Assembly (NCBI RefSeq): GCF_042676185.1
Contig: NZ_JBHTJT010000007.1
Coordinates: 372,001-436,000 of the forward strand
From: Tropicimonas aquimaris
GTDB taxonomy: Bacteria > Pseudomonadota > Alphaproteobacteria > Rhodobacterales > Rhodobacteraceae
Reading direction: 5' to 3'
Length of the DNA stretch: 64,000 nucleotides
Shown here: piece after piece, positions 1 through 8,380 of the stretch
How positions within the stretch are numbered: the stretch's first letter is position 1
Layout: every line of letters begins with the position of its first letter
The notes under the pieces: generated by a model
Seen by the model: only the letters and a program-made list of their open reading frames with translations
The model's database searches: none
Told to the model about the DNA's origin: nothing
Translations under genes and position numbers: made by a program

Positions 1-1
1 G

Positions 2-187
2 GACTGGGTCGGGTTGGAGACGGTGAAGCTCAAGTTGAAGTACATGTATGCCTCGCTCTTCGTTTGCATGATCCTGCTGATCTCGGTGAACATCGAGCTG
101 ATCCTGCGCAGCGTGGTCCTGCTCTTCGATCCAGATGCCGAGCTGCCGCACGATGATGCGCCGGCTATCCTGCAGGCGGCCGACTGA
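2..187 (+). CDS. TRAP transporter small permease (DctQ-like), C-terminal fragment
   Basis: Only the last 61 codons are inside the window; the start lies upstream. The fragment has one clear hydrophobic segment (around MYASLFVCMILLISVNIEL) followed by a short acidic tail ending in LQAAD. This fits the last membrane helix and cytoplasmic tail of a four-helix TRAP small subunit. Its TGA shares one base with the ATG of the large permease at 187 (TGATG), so the two are translationally coupled. The identification rests mainly on this neighbour, because the fragment is too short to show a family motif. It would hold the large permease and binding protein together in the inner membrane. Confidence 0.7.
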   Translation, partial: DWVGLETVKLKLKYMYASLFVCMILLISVNIELILRSVVLLFDPDAELPHDDAPAILQAAD

Positions 188-1683
188 TGCTGGCCTGGTT
201 CCTCCCCGTTTTTCTGGTCTTCCTGATGATCGGGATGCCCGTGTTCTTCGCGCTGCTCCTGGCGCCGGGGCTGCTATTGCAGATCAACGGGCAGGAGCGC
301 GACATCGCTCTGCTCTACCGCAACCTCTACAACGGGATGGACAGCTTCCCGCTGATGGCGCTGCCGTTCTTCGTGCTCGCAGGCGAGCTGATGAACAAGG
401 GCGGCATCACCACCCGGCTCGTCGAGTTCAGCCAGGCCCTGATGGGCCACCTGCGCGGCGGGCTCGCGCATGTGAACATCCTCAGCTCCATCCTCTTCGC
501 CGGCCTTTCCGGCTCGGCCGTCGCGGATACTTCCGCGCTCGGCTCCACGCTGATCCCGGCGATGGAGCGGAACGGCTATTCGCGCAGGTTCGCAGCCGCC
601 GTCACCGCGGCGTCCTCGGTTATCGGGCCGATCATCCCGCCCTCGGGCATCATGATCATCTATGCCTATGTCATGGGCGAAAGCGTTGCCGCGCTGTTTC
701 TTGCAGGCATCGTGCCCGGCGTCCTCGTCGGGATCGGCCTGATGCTGGTGGTGCGCCTGATGGCGGACAAGTACGACCTCCCCAAGGCGGAGCGCATCGT
801 GACGCCGGGCCAGGAGATCTCCCGGCTGGAAAGCGGTGTCGCCTTCGTGCTGCTGCGGCTGAACCTGGCGGGGCTTCTTGCCGGGATCTTCGCGCTGATC
901 GCGACCTCGCTCGCGACGGTGGGCATACCGGTGTCGGTCAATGGCTGGCTGGTCTTCCTCGTCTTCCTCCCGATCGCCCACCTTCTGCTGATGCGCCTGC
1001 GCCGGACCGTGTCGCAGGATTTCCGGATCATCTGCAAGAAGGCGGTGGCGCCGCTGCAGACGCCGATCATCATCCTCGGCGGGATCCTGATCGGCATCTT
1101 CACCCCCACCGAGGCCTCGGCCATCGCGGTGGCCTATGCGCTGATCATCGCATTCTTCGTGCTGCGCAGCATGACGCTCCGCGACCTGCCGGCGACGATC
1201 ACCAAGGCGGCGCTGTCCTCCGCGACGGTGCTGCTCATCGTCGGTGCCGCGGTGTCGTTCAAGACGGTGGTCTCGCTCAGTCACGCACCCGAGCACATGG
1301 CCAGCTTCATCCTGGGCCTGTCCGAAAACCCGTTGATCCTTCTGTTCCTGATCAACATTCTGCTGTTCATCGTCGGCATGTTCCTCGACGCCGGGCCGGC
1401 CATCATCATCCTCGGTCCGATCCTCGGCCCGATCTTCACCGAGCTCGGCGTGCACCCGGTGCATTTCGCCATCATCATGTCGGTGAACCTGACTGTGGGC
1501 CTCGCGACGCCGCCGATGGGGCTGGTGCTTTTCGTCGCCTCGGCCGTCTCGGGCGAGAAGGTCGAGAGTATCGCCAGGGCGATCCTGCCATTCCTGGCGG
1601 TCGAGGTGGTCGTGATCTTTCTGATCACCTATTTTCCCGCCATTTCCATGACGATCCCCCGGCTGACGGGATTCGTGCAATGA
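187..1683 (+). CDS. TRAP transporter large permease (DctM-like), probable sulfosugar importer
   Basis: 498-residue polytopic membrane protein, the channel-forming subunit of a sodium-dependent TRAP transporter. It opens with the typical hydrophobic N-terminus and carries family motifs such as GLSGSAVADTSALG, IGPIIPPSGIMI, FTPTEASAIAVAYAL and the late GLATPPMGLVLF. It is about 60-70 residues longer than the usual DctM. The extra length lies near residues 215-275, between the segment ending in GQEISR and the one beginning CKKAVAPL, and looks like an added pair of membrane helices. The gene is coupled to the small permease upstream and the binding protein gene follows 29 bp later. Family is certain; the substrate is inferred from the sulfonate operon downstream. 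Confidence 0.9.
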   Translation: MLAWFLPVFLVFLMIGMPVFFALLLAPGLLLQINGQERDIALLYRNLYNGMDSFPLMALPFFVLAGELMNKGGITTRLVEFSQALMGHLRGGLAHVNILSSILFAGLSGSAVADTSALGSTLIPAMERNGYSRRFAAAVTAASSVIGPIIPPSGIMIIYAYVMGESVAALFLAGIVPGVLVGIGLMLVVRLMADKYDLPKAERIVTPGQEISRLESGVAFVLLRLNLAGLLAGIFALIATSLATVGIPVSVNGWLVFLVFLPIAHLLLMRLRRTVSQDFRIICKKAVAPLQTPIIILGGILIGIFTPTEASAIAVAYALIIAFFVLRSMTLRDLPATITKAALSSATVLLIVGAAVSFKTVVSLSHAPEHMASFILGLSENPLILLFLINILLFIVGMFLDAGPAIIILGPILGPIFTELGVHPVHFAIIMSVNLTVGLATPPMGLVLFVASAVSGEKVESIARAILPFLAVEVVVIFLITYFPAISMTIPRLTGFVQ

Positions 1684-1712
1684 TCGAAGAAGTGCTTGAA
1701 AGGGAGGAAAGC

Positions 1713-2771
1713 ATGTTCCGAACATCCATAAGGACCCTCGCGGCCGCGGCCATCCTGGCCGGGTCGACCGTCGTGGCGACCGCGGCGGACTACACGCTGC
1801 GGGCGACCGCGAACTCGAACGAGAACGACGAGGATTACGACGGCCTCGTGGTCTTCAAGAACTATGTCGAAAGCGCTTCCAACGGCGCCATCGAGGTCGA
1901 GCTGTTCATCGGCACCCAACTCTGCGCCAACGGCGCGGAATGCCTGCAGGGCGTGGCCGACGGTTCGATCGACATCTACATCTCCACCTCGGGCGGAGCT
2001 GCCGGGATCTTCCCATATGTGCAGGTGCTCGACCTTCCCTACCTGATGACCTCGGACCGGATCGCCGAGGCCGTGTTGCAGGGAGATTTCACTCGGACGA
2101 TGCGCGACATGGCGCTGGCCGACAGCGACAACATGATCCGGCTGATGACCATCGGCAACACCGGCGGCTGGCGCAACTTCGCCAATACCCAGCGGCGGGT
2201 GCAGGGCCCCGATGACCTCGCCGGGCTCAAGATCCGAACCGTGGTCGCCGACCTGCCGCAGGAGCTTGTGCGCGCGCTCGGCGCGTCGCCCACGCCGATC
2301 CCGTGGCCGGAGCTCTTCACCTCGCTGCAGACCGGGGTGGTGGAAGGTTCCAAGAACGGCATCACCGACATCATGGGCATGAAGTTCCCCGATGCCGGCC
2401 TGCAATACATGACCCTCGACGGCCACGCCTACATGGGCGCGCTCTGGTGGATGAACAACGCCAAGTTCATGGAGATGCCCGACGAGCTGAAGATGGTCGT
2501 GAACGACGGCTTCTACGCGCTCCAGCAGGCGACCTTCGCCTCGCCCAAGCGCAAGTCGATCCAGGCCTACGAGGATTTCGTGGCCGGGGGCGGCGATCTC
2601 TACGTGCCGACGCCCGAAGAGAAGGCCGCGTTCAAGGAGGCCGCTGCGCCGGTCTACGACTGGTTCAAGGCCAATGTCGACGGCGGCGAGGAGATCTTCA
2701 CCGCGCTCACCGAGGCCGTGGCCGAGGTCGAGGCGAAGATCGCCGAAGCCAATGCGATGGACCTGAAGTAA
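1713..2771 (+). CDS. TRAP transporter substrate-binding protein (DctP family), probable sulfosugar binder
   Basis: 352-residue periplasmic binding protein. The N-terminus (MFRTSIRTLAAAAILAG...ATAA) is a Sec signal peptide with likely cleavage near residue 25. The mature part has DctP hallmarks: the GLKIRTV segment with the arginine that contacts an anionic group in TRAP binding proteins, then WPELFTSLQTGVVEG. The start was chosen for GGAGG five bases upstream of ATG 1713 and for the signal peptide; the frame is open further upstream but overlaps the permease. A strong hairpin without a T-run follows the gene. Binding of sulfoquinovose or a sulfoquinovosyl glycoside is inferred only from the downstream enzymes. 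Confidence 0.88.
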   Translation: MFRTSIRTLAAAAILAGSTVVATAADYTLRATANSNENDEDYDGLVVFKNYVESASNGAIEVELFIGTQLCANGAECLQGVADGSIDIYISTSGGAAGIFPYVQVLDLPYLMTSDRIAEAVLQGDFTRTMRDMALADSDNMIRLMTIGNTGGWRNFANTQRRVQGPDDLAGLKIRTVVADLPQELVRALGASPTPIPWPELFTSLQTGVVEGSKNGITDIMGMKFPDAGLQYMTLDGHAYMGALWWMNNAKFMEMPDELKMVVNDGFYALQQATFASPKRKSIQAYEDFVAGGGDLYVPTPEEKAAFKEAAAPVYDWFKANVDGGEEIFTALTEAVAEVEAKIAEANAMDLK

Positions 2772-2783
2772 CAAGCGACGTTT

Positions 2784-2808
2784 CCGGAGCCCCGCCCTGG
2801 GGCTCCGG
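2784..2808 (+). terminator. Hairpin after the binding-protein gene (terminator or attenuator)
   Basis: Perfect 10-bp stem (CCGGAGCCCC / GGGGCTCCGG) with a 5-base loop, 12 bp after the dctP stop. No T-run follows, so it more likely limits read-through or protects the 3' end of the binding-protein mRNA than stops transcription. The following gene starts 166 bp later; no gene is seen in the 203-bp gap. Confidence 0.5.
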
Positions 2809-2974
2809 GCAAAGCCGGCCCCTTCCGCCAGCGGGATGGGCCAGAACTGACATTCATCGAGCAGGACCAAGGTATGTCCTATCCCTATGTGCGCCATCGT
2901 CTCCGGGCAGCGCCCCGGTTGCGGCCGGGCATCGTATTGCCACGGGCGGCCGGCCACGGCCGGAAGGCGGCGGC

Positions 2975-3859
2975 ATGACCGAGGTTCTCGTGCTCGGGAT
3001 GGCGGTGGTGGATTTCGTGCTCTCGATGGAGCGCTTTCCGACCGCGGCCGCCAAGTATCGCGCTGACACGGCCGAGATCGTGGGCGGGGGCGTGGCTGCC
3101 AATGCCGCGGTGGCGATCGCCCGGCTCGGCGGCAAGGCGACGCTGGCGACGCGGGTCGGGGACGATCCGCTGGCCGACCTGGTGCTGGGAGAGCTGGCCG
3201 GGGAGGGCGTTCGCATCGACCACGTGCATCGCGCGGCGGGCGGGCGCTCCTCCTTCTCCTCGATCTATATCGACGCCGCGGGCGAGCGGCAGATCATGAA
3301 TTTCCGAGGTTCCGGGCTGACCGAAACGACCGACTGGATCGCGGCCGCGCCTCGGGCGCAGGCGGTGCTGGTGGACACGCGATGGACGGCCGGCGCGGCG
3401 GCGGCACTGGCCTCCGCCCGTGCATGGGGCGTGCCGGGCATCGTCGACGGCGAGGCGCCGATCGACCTCGCGCTGCTGGAGGCTGCGAGCCACGTTGCGC
3501 TGTCCCGGCCGGGGCTGGCCTCGCTCGAACCCGGTGAGGATGCGGCCACGGCGCTGGCCCGTCTGGCCGCGCGAATCCCGGGCTGGGCCTGCGTGACGGA
3601 CGGCGAGAACGGTGTCTGGTGGACCGAGGACGCAGATATCCGGCATTTCCCGGCGTTTCGTGTGGCGGTGAAGGACACGCTCGGCGCGGGCGATGTCTGG
3701 CACGGCGCCTTTGCCCTGGCGCTTGCCGAAGGGCAGGGCGAGCCGGAGGCGATCCGCTTCGCCAGCGCGGCCGCCGCCCTCAAATGCATGACCTTTGGTG
3801 GCCGTTCGGGATCGCCCGACCGCGCCGCCGTGATGACCTTCCTCAAGGAGACGGGATGA
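2975..3859 (+). CDS. PfkB-family sugar kinase, candidate 6-deoxy-6-sulfofructose kinase
   Basis: 294-residue ribokinase/PfkB-type kinase. The N-terminus (MTEVLVLGMAVVDFV) and the GGGVAANAAVAIARLGG segment match the substrate side of the fold. The C-terminal signature DTLGAGDVWHGAFALAL carries the catalytic base Asp240 and the anion hole. In sulfoglycolysis of the EMP type a PfkB kinase (YihV) phosphorylates 6-deoxy-6-sulfofructose at C1, and the next gene is the matching aldolase. The stop overlaps the aldolase start (ATGA), so the pair is co-translated. A tagatose-phosphate or fructose-type kinase is the alternative; the sulfonate enzymes downstream favour the sulfosugar role. Confidence 0.82.
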   Translation: MTEVLVLGMAVVDFVLSMERFPTAAAKYRADTAEIVGGGVAANAAVAIARLGGKATLATRVGDDPLADLVLGELAGEGVRIDHVHRAAGGRSSFSSIYIDAAGERQIMNFRGSGLTETTDWIAAAPRAQAVLVDTRWTAGAAAALASARAWGVPGIVDGEAPIDLALLEAASHVALSRPGLASLEPGEDAATALARLAARIPGWACVTDGENGVWWTEDADIRHFPAFRVAVKDTLGAGDVWHGAFALALAEGQGEPEAIRFASAAAALKCMTFGGRSGSPDRAAVMTFLKETG

Positions 3860-4884
3860 TGGAACTGACACCGGGCAAGCTCTGGGGCCTGCGTCGCATG
3901 GCCGATGCGAACGGCATCTTCAAGATGACCGCGGTGGACCAGCGCCCGCCGATCAAGGGCCCGATCGCCGCGCATCTCGGGCTCGAGCAGGCGCCGTGGG
4001 AGGAGGTCGCCCGCTTCAAGGGCCTTCTGATCGAGACCTTGCAGGCGCACTCCACCGCCATGCTGCTCGACCCGCATTATGCGATCCCCTACGGCATCGG
4101 TGCGCTCTCGCCCACCAGGGGTCTGATCGTGACGCTGGAGGACTCGGTTTTCACCGAGACGCCGGGCGGGCGGCTCTCGTCGGATATCGACGACTGGTCG
4201 GTGGCCAAGATCAAGCGCATGGGCGGCGACGCGGTGAAAGTGCTGGTGTGGTATCGCCCGGATGCCGACGCCGAGGTCGTGCGGAAGCAGAACGACTATG
4301 TGAAGCGCATCGGCGAGGAATGCGCACGCTACGACATCCCCTTCCTGCTCGAGATGCTGGTCTATCCGCTGGCGGCCGATGCGCACCAGACGAAGGACTA
4401 CGTCGAGATGAAGGGCAAGAAGGCCGACGACGTGCTGGCGACCGTCGAGGAATTTGCCAAGCCCGACTACGGTGTCGACGTCTTCAAGCTGGAAAGCCCG
4501 GTGAACGCCGCCGACGCCGACGGCTCGGCCGAGGTGCAGGCGATCTTCGACGAGATGGGTCGGCTGGCCGGCCGCCCTTGGGTGATGCTCTCCGCCGGGG
4601 CCGGCAAGGCCGAGTTCCGCAAGGTGCTGGAGCATGCCTTCGCGGCGGGGGCGAGCGGGTTCCTCGCCGGACGCGCGATCTGGCTCGATGCCTTCCGGGC
4701 CTACCCGGACTGGGCCGCGATCGAGGCGGGGCTGCGCGGCGGCGCCGTCGACTACATGGCCGACATCTCCGCGCTGGCCGACGCGCACGCGGCCGAATGG
4801 TCACAACATTCCTGTTATGGCGCGGGCGGCGCGCGGTTCACCCCGGCCGATGCCAGCTTCCGCCACAGATACGCATCCATGTGA
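3856..4884 (+). CDS. LacD/YihT-type class I aldolase, candidate sulfofructose-1-phosphate aldolase
   Basis: 342-residue class I aldolase related to tagatose-1,6-bisphosphate aldolase (LacD) and sulfofructose-phosphate aldolase (YihT). Recognisable segments are TAVDQRPPIK near the N-terminus, KVLVWYRPDADAE, LLEMLVYP, DVFKLESPVN with the likely Schiff-base lysine (Lys211), PWVMLSAGAGKAEFR, and GASGFLAGRAIW. The last resembles the YihT segment SGFLAGRAVW as I recall it. The proposed reaction is cleavage to dihydroxyacetone phosphate and 3-sulfolactaldehyde. ATG 3856 overlaps the kinase stop; ATG 3859 is an equally good start with AAGGAG slightly better spaced. A LacD role on tagatose is less likely next to sulfopyruvate decarboxylase. 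Confidence 0.8.
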   Translation: MMELTPGKLWGLRRMADANGIFKMTAVDQRPPIKGPIAAHLGLEQAPWEEVARFKGLLIETLQAHSTAMLLDPHYAIPYGIGALSPTRGLIVTLEDSVFTETPGGRLSSDIDDWSVAKIKRMGGDAVKVLVWYRPDADAEVVRKQNDYVKRIGEECARYDIPFLLEMLVYPLAADAHQTKDYVEMKGKKADDVLATVEEFAKPDYGVDVFKLESPVNAADADGSAEVQAIFDEMGRLAGRPWVMLSAGAGKAEFRKVLEHAFAAGASGFLAGRAIWLDAFRAYPDWAAIEAGLRGGAVDYMADISALADAHAAEWSQHSCYGAGGARFTPADASFRHRYASM

Positions 4885-4894
4885 GGACAAGGCC

Positions 4895-6277
4895 GTGAAA
4901 ATCGGACTCCTTCCGCTCGGTCGCCCCACCTTCGATGTGCCATTCGCCGAGGAGAAACTGGCGGCCATGCTAGCGGCGCTCGACGCGACCGGCCACGAAA
5001 TCGTGGGCCCGCGCGAGCTGCTCTTCGACGAGGCGGCGACGCGCGCCGCGATGGCCGGGCTTGCCAGGGCAGGGATCGACCAGCTGCTGATCTTGCAGGT
5101 CACCTTCACCGACGCCTCGATGGCCGTGGCGGCCGCCGCAGGTTTCGACCAGCCGTTGTCAATCTGGGCCGTGCCCGAGCCGCGCCTTGGCGGGCGTTTG
5201 CGGCTGAACGCGTTCTGCGGTCTGAACCTCGCCTCTCACGCGCTCGGGCTGAACGGACGGGCTTTCTCCTGGCTCTATGCCGATCCGGGGGACGATATTG
5301 CCGGAGATCTCAAGGCGCTTCTGGCGGGTGAACGGCCGGCCGGGCGGCTCGACGCGGTGCCGGTCGCGACGCGGTCGCCCGATGGCGCGCGTGTCGCGGA
5401 AGCGCTCCGGGGGCAGAAGATCGCCCGGATCGGCGAACACCCCGTGGGCTTCGACACCTGCGCCTATACGCCGGAGGCCGTGCAGGCGCTTGCCGGTGTG
5501 TCCGTGGATGCGCTGGCGCTCGACGACCTGTTCGACACCGCACGGACCGTGCCCGCCGAGGCGGCGGCCGAGGTGCGCCGGGCGGCGGAGGCCGACGTGA
5601 CCGGGCTGGACGCGGTAAACCAGGAGGAGCTCGACCGGTCGCTTCGGCTGAAGGCCGCGCTCGAGACGATCCGGGAGTCCGGCAGCTACAACGCCTTCGC
5701 CATCCGCTGCTGGCCCGAGACCTTCACCCAGTACGGCGGCGCCGTCTGCGGCCCGACGGCGATGCTGGGCGAGGGCCAGGTGCCCTGCGCCTGCGAGGCC
5801 GACGTCTATGGTGCGCTCACCCAGCTTGTGCTGCTGGAGGCGGCGCAGGCGCCGGTGTTCCTGACCGATCTCGTCGATATGGATGCCGCCGACAACACCG
5901 GTGTCGTCTGGCATTGCGGGCAGGCGCCGATCTCCATGCGCGACGACACGGCCGAGGCCACCGCGACGGTCCACACCAACCGAAAGCAGCCGCTGCTCTA
6001 CCAGTTCCCTCTGAAGCCGGGGCCGGTGACCTTCCTGCGCATCAGCCAGGCCTTTGGCGCGCCGAAGATGATCCTTTCCTTCGGCGAGATGCTGCGCCGG
6101 CCGATGGCCTTCACCGGCACCTCCGGCGTCGTCCGCTTCGAGCGGCCGGCGGGCGCTGTGCTGGCCGATATCATTGCCTGCGGGCTCGAACACCACATGG
6201 CGCTGGCATACGGCGACCACCGCGCGACGCTTCGAGCCGTCGCCGCGGAGCTTGGCCTGCCACTCCTGGAGATCTGA
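4895..6277 (+). CDS. L-fucose/L-arabinose isomerase-superfamily protein, candidate sulfoquinovose isomerase (SqvD-like)
   Basis: 460-residue cytoplasmic protein with a GTG start 10 bp after the aldolase stop. The N-terminal half has a Rossmann-like FucI/AraI fold pattern (KIGLLPLGRPTFDVPFAEE; LLILQVTFTDASM). The C-terminal half has FAIRCWPETFTQYGGAVCGPTAMLGEGQVPCACEAD-type catalytic segments (residues about 268-305), with Glu and Asp candidates for the metal site and a later VWHCGQAP segment. Family members interconvert aldoses and ketoses with a divalent metal. In some sulfoglycolysis clusters (SqvD) a member of this superfamily converts sulfoquinovose to sulfofructose; here it sits between the aldolase and glycosidase candidates. 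The exact substrate is inferred, not shown. Confidence 0.72.
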   Translation: MKIGLLPLGRPTFDVPFAEEKLAAMLAALDATGHEIVGPRELLFDEAATRAAMAGLARAGIDQLLILQVTFTDASMAVAAAAGFDQPLSIWAVPEPRLGGRLRLNAFCGLNLASHALGLNGRAFSWLYADPGDDIAGDLKALLAGERPAGRLDAVPVATRSPDGARVAEALRGQKIARIGEHPVGFDTCAYTPEAVQALAGVSVDALALDDLFDTARTVPAEAAAEVRRAAEADVTGLDAVNQEELDRSLRLKAALETIRESGSYNAFAIRCWPETFTQYGGAVCGPTAMLGEGQVPCACEADVYGALTQLVLLEAAQAPVFLTDLVDMDAADNTGVVWHCGQAPISMRDDTAEATATVHTNRKQPLLYQFPLKPGPVTFLRISQAFGAPKMILSFGEMLRRPMAFTGTSGVVRFERPAGAVLADIIACGLEHHMALAYGDHRATLRAVAAELGLPLLEI

Positions 6278-6281
6278 CTCG

Positions 6282-7373
6282 ATGACATTGCGATACGGGC
6301 TGATCGGATCGGGCATGATGGGGCAGGAGCATATCCGGAACCTCAACATCCTCGGCGGTTGCGAGGTGACGGCCATCGCCGACCCGGACGAGGGGATGCG
6401 GGTGCTCTCGGTCGAGACCTCGGGCGGAACGGCGCGGGCTTTCAACGACTACAGGGAGATGCTCTCGGCCGACATCTGCGATGTGCTGATGATCATCTCG
6501 CCCAACGACACCCACCATCGGATCATGCTGGACGTCATGGACACCGGCAAACCGATCCTCTGCGAGAAGCCCCTCTGCACCACATCCGACCATTGCCGGG
6601 AACTGGTGGCCAAGGCGCGGGGCCGCGCGGCGCCGATATGGGTGGCGATGGAATACCGCTACATGCCGCCCATGCAGCGGCTTCTGGCCGACCTTGCCGA
6701 AGGTCGGATCGGGCGGCCGCAGATGATGTCTATCCGCGAGCACCGCTTCCCCTTCCTGCCCAAGGTTGGCGACTGGAACCGGTTCAACGAGCGCACCGGG
6801 GGCACGCTGGTCGAGAAATGCTGCCACTTCTGGGATCTGATGCGCTTCACCCTGCAGAGCGACCCGGTGCGGGTCTACGCCAGCGGGGCGATGGATGTGA
6901 ACCACCGCGACGAGGAATACGACGGACGCCGGCCCGACATCATCGACAACGCCTTCGTCACCATCGACTTCGCCAACGGCACGCGGGGGATGTTGGATCT
7001 GTGCATGTTCTCCGAAGGCGCCTACTGGCAGGAGAAGATCTGCGTCACCGGCGACCATGCCCGGATCGAGGCCAAGGTGCCGGGTCCTTCGCGCTTCTCG
7101 CCCGACGGCAAGGAGCGCGACGCGGAGGTCGTCATTTCCGAGCGCGCCACCAAGAAGATCACGCGCGAGGTGATCCATGTGCCCAACGAGGTGCTCCAGG
7201 CCGGCGATCACCACGGCTCGACCTATTTCCAGCATCAGCGCTTCCGCGATCTGGTGCTGGCGGGCCGAGGGGAGCCGGAGGTCACGCTGACCGACGGGCT
7301 CTGGTCGGTCATCGTGGGCGAGGCGGCCGAGCAATCTGCCCGCACCGGCCAGGCCATCGAGGTGTCGCTGTGA
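6282..7373 (+). CDS. Gfo/Idh/MocA-family protein, candidate NAD-dependent sulfoquinovosidase (GH188-like)
   Basis: 363-residue protein with an N-terminal NAD-binding Rossmann fold (LRYGLIGSGMMGQEH), the family motif CEKPL near residue 90, and the C-terminal sheet domain with GGTLVEKCCHFWDLMR. No signal peptide is seen, so it acts in the cytoplasm. Family members are dehydrogenases or NAD-dependent glycosidases. The GH188 sulfoquinovosidases, which use transient oxidation at C3, belong here and occur in sulfoglycolytic clusters that lack a GH31 enzyme, as this one does within the window. The start is 4 bp after the isomerase stop and the end overlaps the epimerase start. A simple sugar dehydrogenase is the alternative. 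Confidence 0.7.
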   Translation: MTLRYGLIGSGMMGQEHIRNLNILGGCEVTAIADPDEGMRVLSVETSGGTARAFNDYREMLSADICDVLMIISPNDTHHRIMLDVMDTGKPILCEKPLCTTSDHCRELVAKARGRAAPIWVAMEYRYMPPMQRLLADLAEGRIGRPQMMSIREHRFPFLPKVGDWNRFNERTGGTLVEKCCHFWDLMRFTLQSDPVRVYASGAMDVNHRDEEYDGRRPDIIDNAFVTIDFANGTRGMLDLCMFSEGAYWQEKICVTGDHARIEAKVPGPSRFSPDGKERDAEVVISERATKKITREVIHVPNEVLQAGDHHGSTYFQHQRFRDLVLAGRGEPEVTLTDGLWSVIVGEAAEQSARTGQAIEVSL

Positions 7374-8380
7374 GCGCCGAGGTCTTCGGCTTGATGCCCG
7401 ACGGCACCCCGGTCCGGCGCTACACGCTCCGGGGTGGGGGGCTGACGGCGCAGTACCTGACCTATGGCGCCGTGCTCCAGGATCTGCGGCTCGAGGGGCA
7501 CGAGGCCCCACTGGTGCTCGGCTTCGAGGCCTTTGACGATTACCTCGCCCATTCGCGTTATTTTGGCGCGACGGCGGGCCGCTACGCCAACCGCATCCGC
7601 GACGGCCACCTGGAACTGGACGGCGAGACCTTCCAGCTCGATACCAACTACCTCGGCCGGCACACGCTGCACGGGGGCGCCGCCGGCATCGGCAAGCGGG
7701 TTTGGGAGCTGAAGGACCTGACGGCCGACAGCATCACACTCGGTATCCGCGCGGCGGACGGCGAGATGGGCTTTCCCGGCAATCTCGAGATCCTCCAGAC
7801 GGTCCGTCTCGCCGGGGGCGGGGTGCTGGACATCACCCTGCTGGCGCGGAGCGATGCACCGACGCTCTGCAACCTCGCGCATCACAGCTACTTCAACTTG
7901 GGCGCGGCAGAGACGATCGACGGGCATCTTCTCGAGGTCGCGGCAGAGGCTTACCTGCCGGTCGATGCGGAGATGATTCCGACAGGCGAGCGCGCCTCCG
8001 TTGCTGGCACGCGGTTCGATTTCCGTACGCCCGCTTCCCTCGGTCCGGCCTGCGCGCAGGGGCTCATCGACCATAATTTCTGCCTCTCCTCCGGCCGCGA
8101 GGCGATCCGCCGGGTGGCGGAGCTTTGTTGCCCCGACAGAGGGCTTTCCATGGAGCTGCGCAGCACCGAACCGGGCCTGCAGGTCTATGACGGATCGGCG
8201 CTCGACGTGCCGGTGCCGGGCCTTGACGGCCGGCGCATGGGGCCGCGTTCCGGGGTTGCGCTCGAGCCGCAAGTCTGGCCGGATGCGCCACACCATCCGG
8301 ACTTTCCCCAGGCTGTGCTGCGTCCGGGCGAGACATACAGCCAACACACCCAGTTCATCTTCCGGAAGGACAGCCGATGA
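7370..8380 (+). CDS. Aldose 1-epimerase (GalM family), candidate sulfoquinovose mutarotase
   Basis: 336-residue GalM-type mutarotase starting at GTG 7370, which overlaps the previous stop (GTGA). Family segments include YGAVLQDLRLEG, FGATAGRYANRI, HTLHGGAAGIGKRVW with the conserved histidine, CNLAHHSYFNLG, and late VALEPQVWPDAPHH with the catalytic glutamate. It interconverts sugar anomers, which would speed supply of the anomer used by the isomerase after glycoside cleavage. Mutarotases are recurrent members of sulfoquinovose gene clusters. Its end overlaps the aldehyde dehydrogenase start by 4 bp. Confidence 0.85.
   Translation: MSAEVFGLMPDGTPVRRYTLRGGGLTAQYLTYGAVLQDLRLEGHEAPLVLGFEAFDDYLAHSRYFGATAGRYANRIRDGHLELDGETFQLDTNYLGRHTLHGGAAGIGKRVWELKDLTADSITLGIRAADGEMGFPGNLEILQTVRLAGGGVLDITLLARSDAPTLCNLAHHSYFNLGAAETIDGHLLEVAAEAYLPVDAEMIPTGERASVAGTRFDFRTPASLGPACAQGLIDHNFCLSSGREAIRRVAELCCPDRGLSMELRSTEPGLQVYDGSALDVPVPGLDGRRMGPRSGVALEPQVWPDAPHHPDFPQAVLRPGETYSQHTQFIFRKDSR

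Noticed and set aside
3856..4884. Tagatose/galactose catabolism as the role of the kinase and LacD-type aldolase
   Set aside because: No galactose-6-phosphate isomerase or related gene is near, and the co-transcribed downstream genes are specific for sulfolactate, sulfopyruvate and sulfite; kept only as a fallback.
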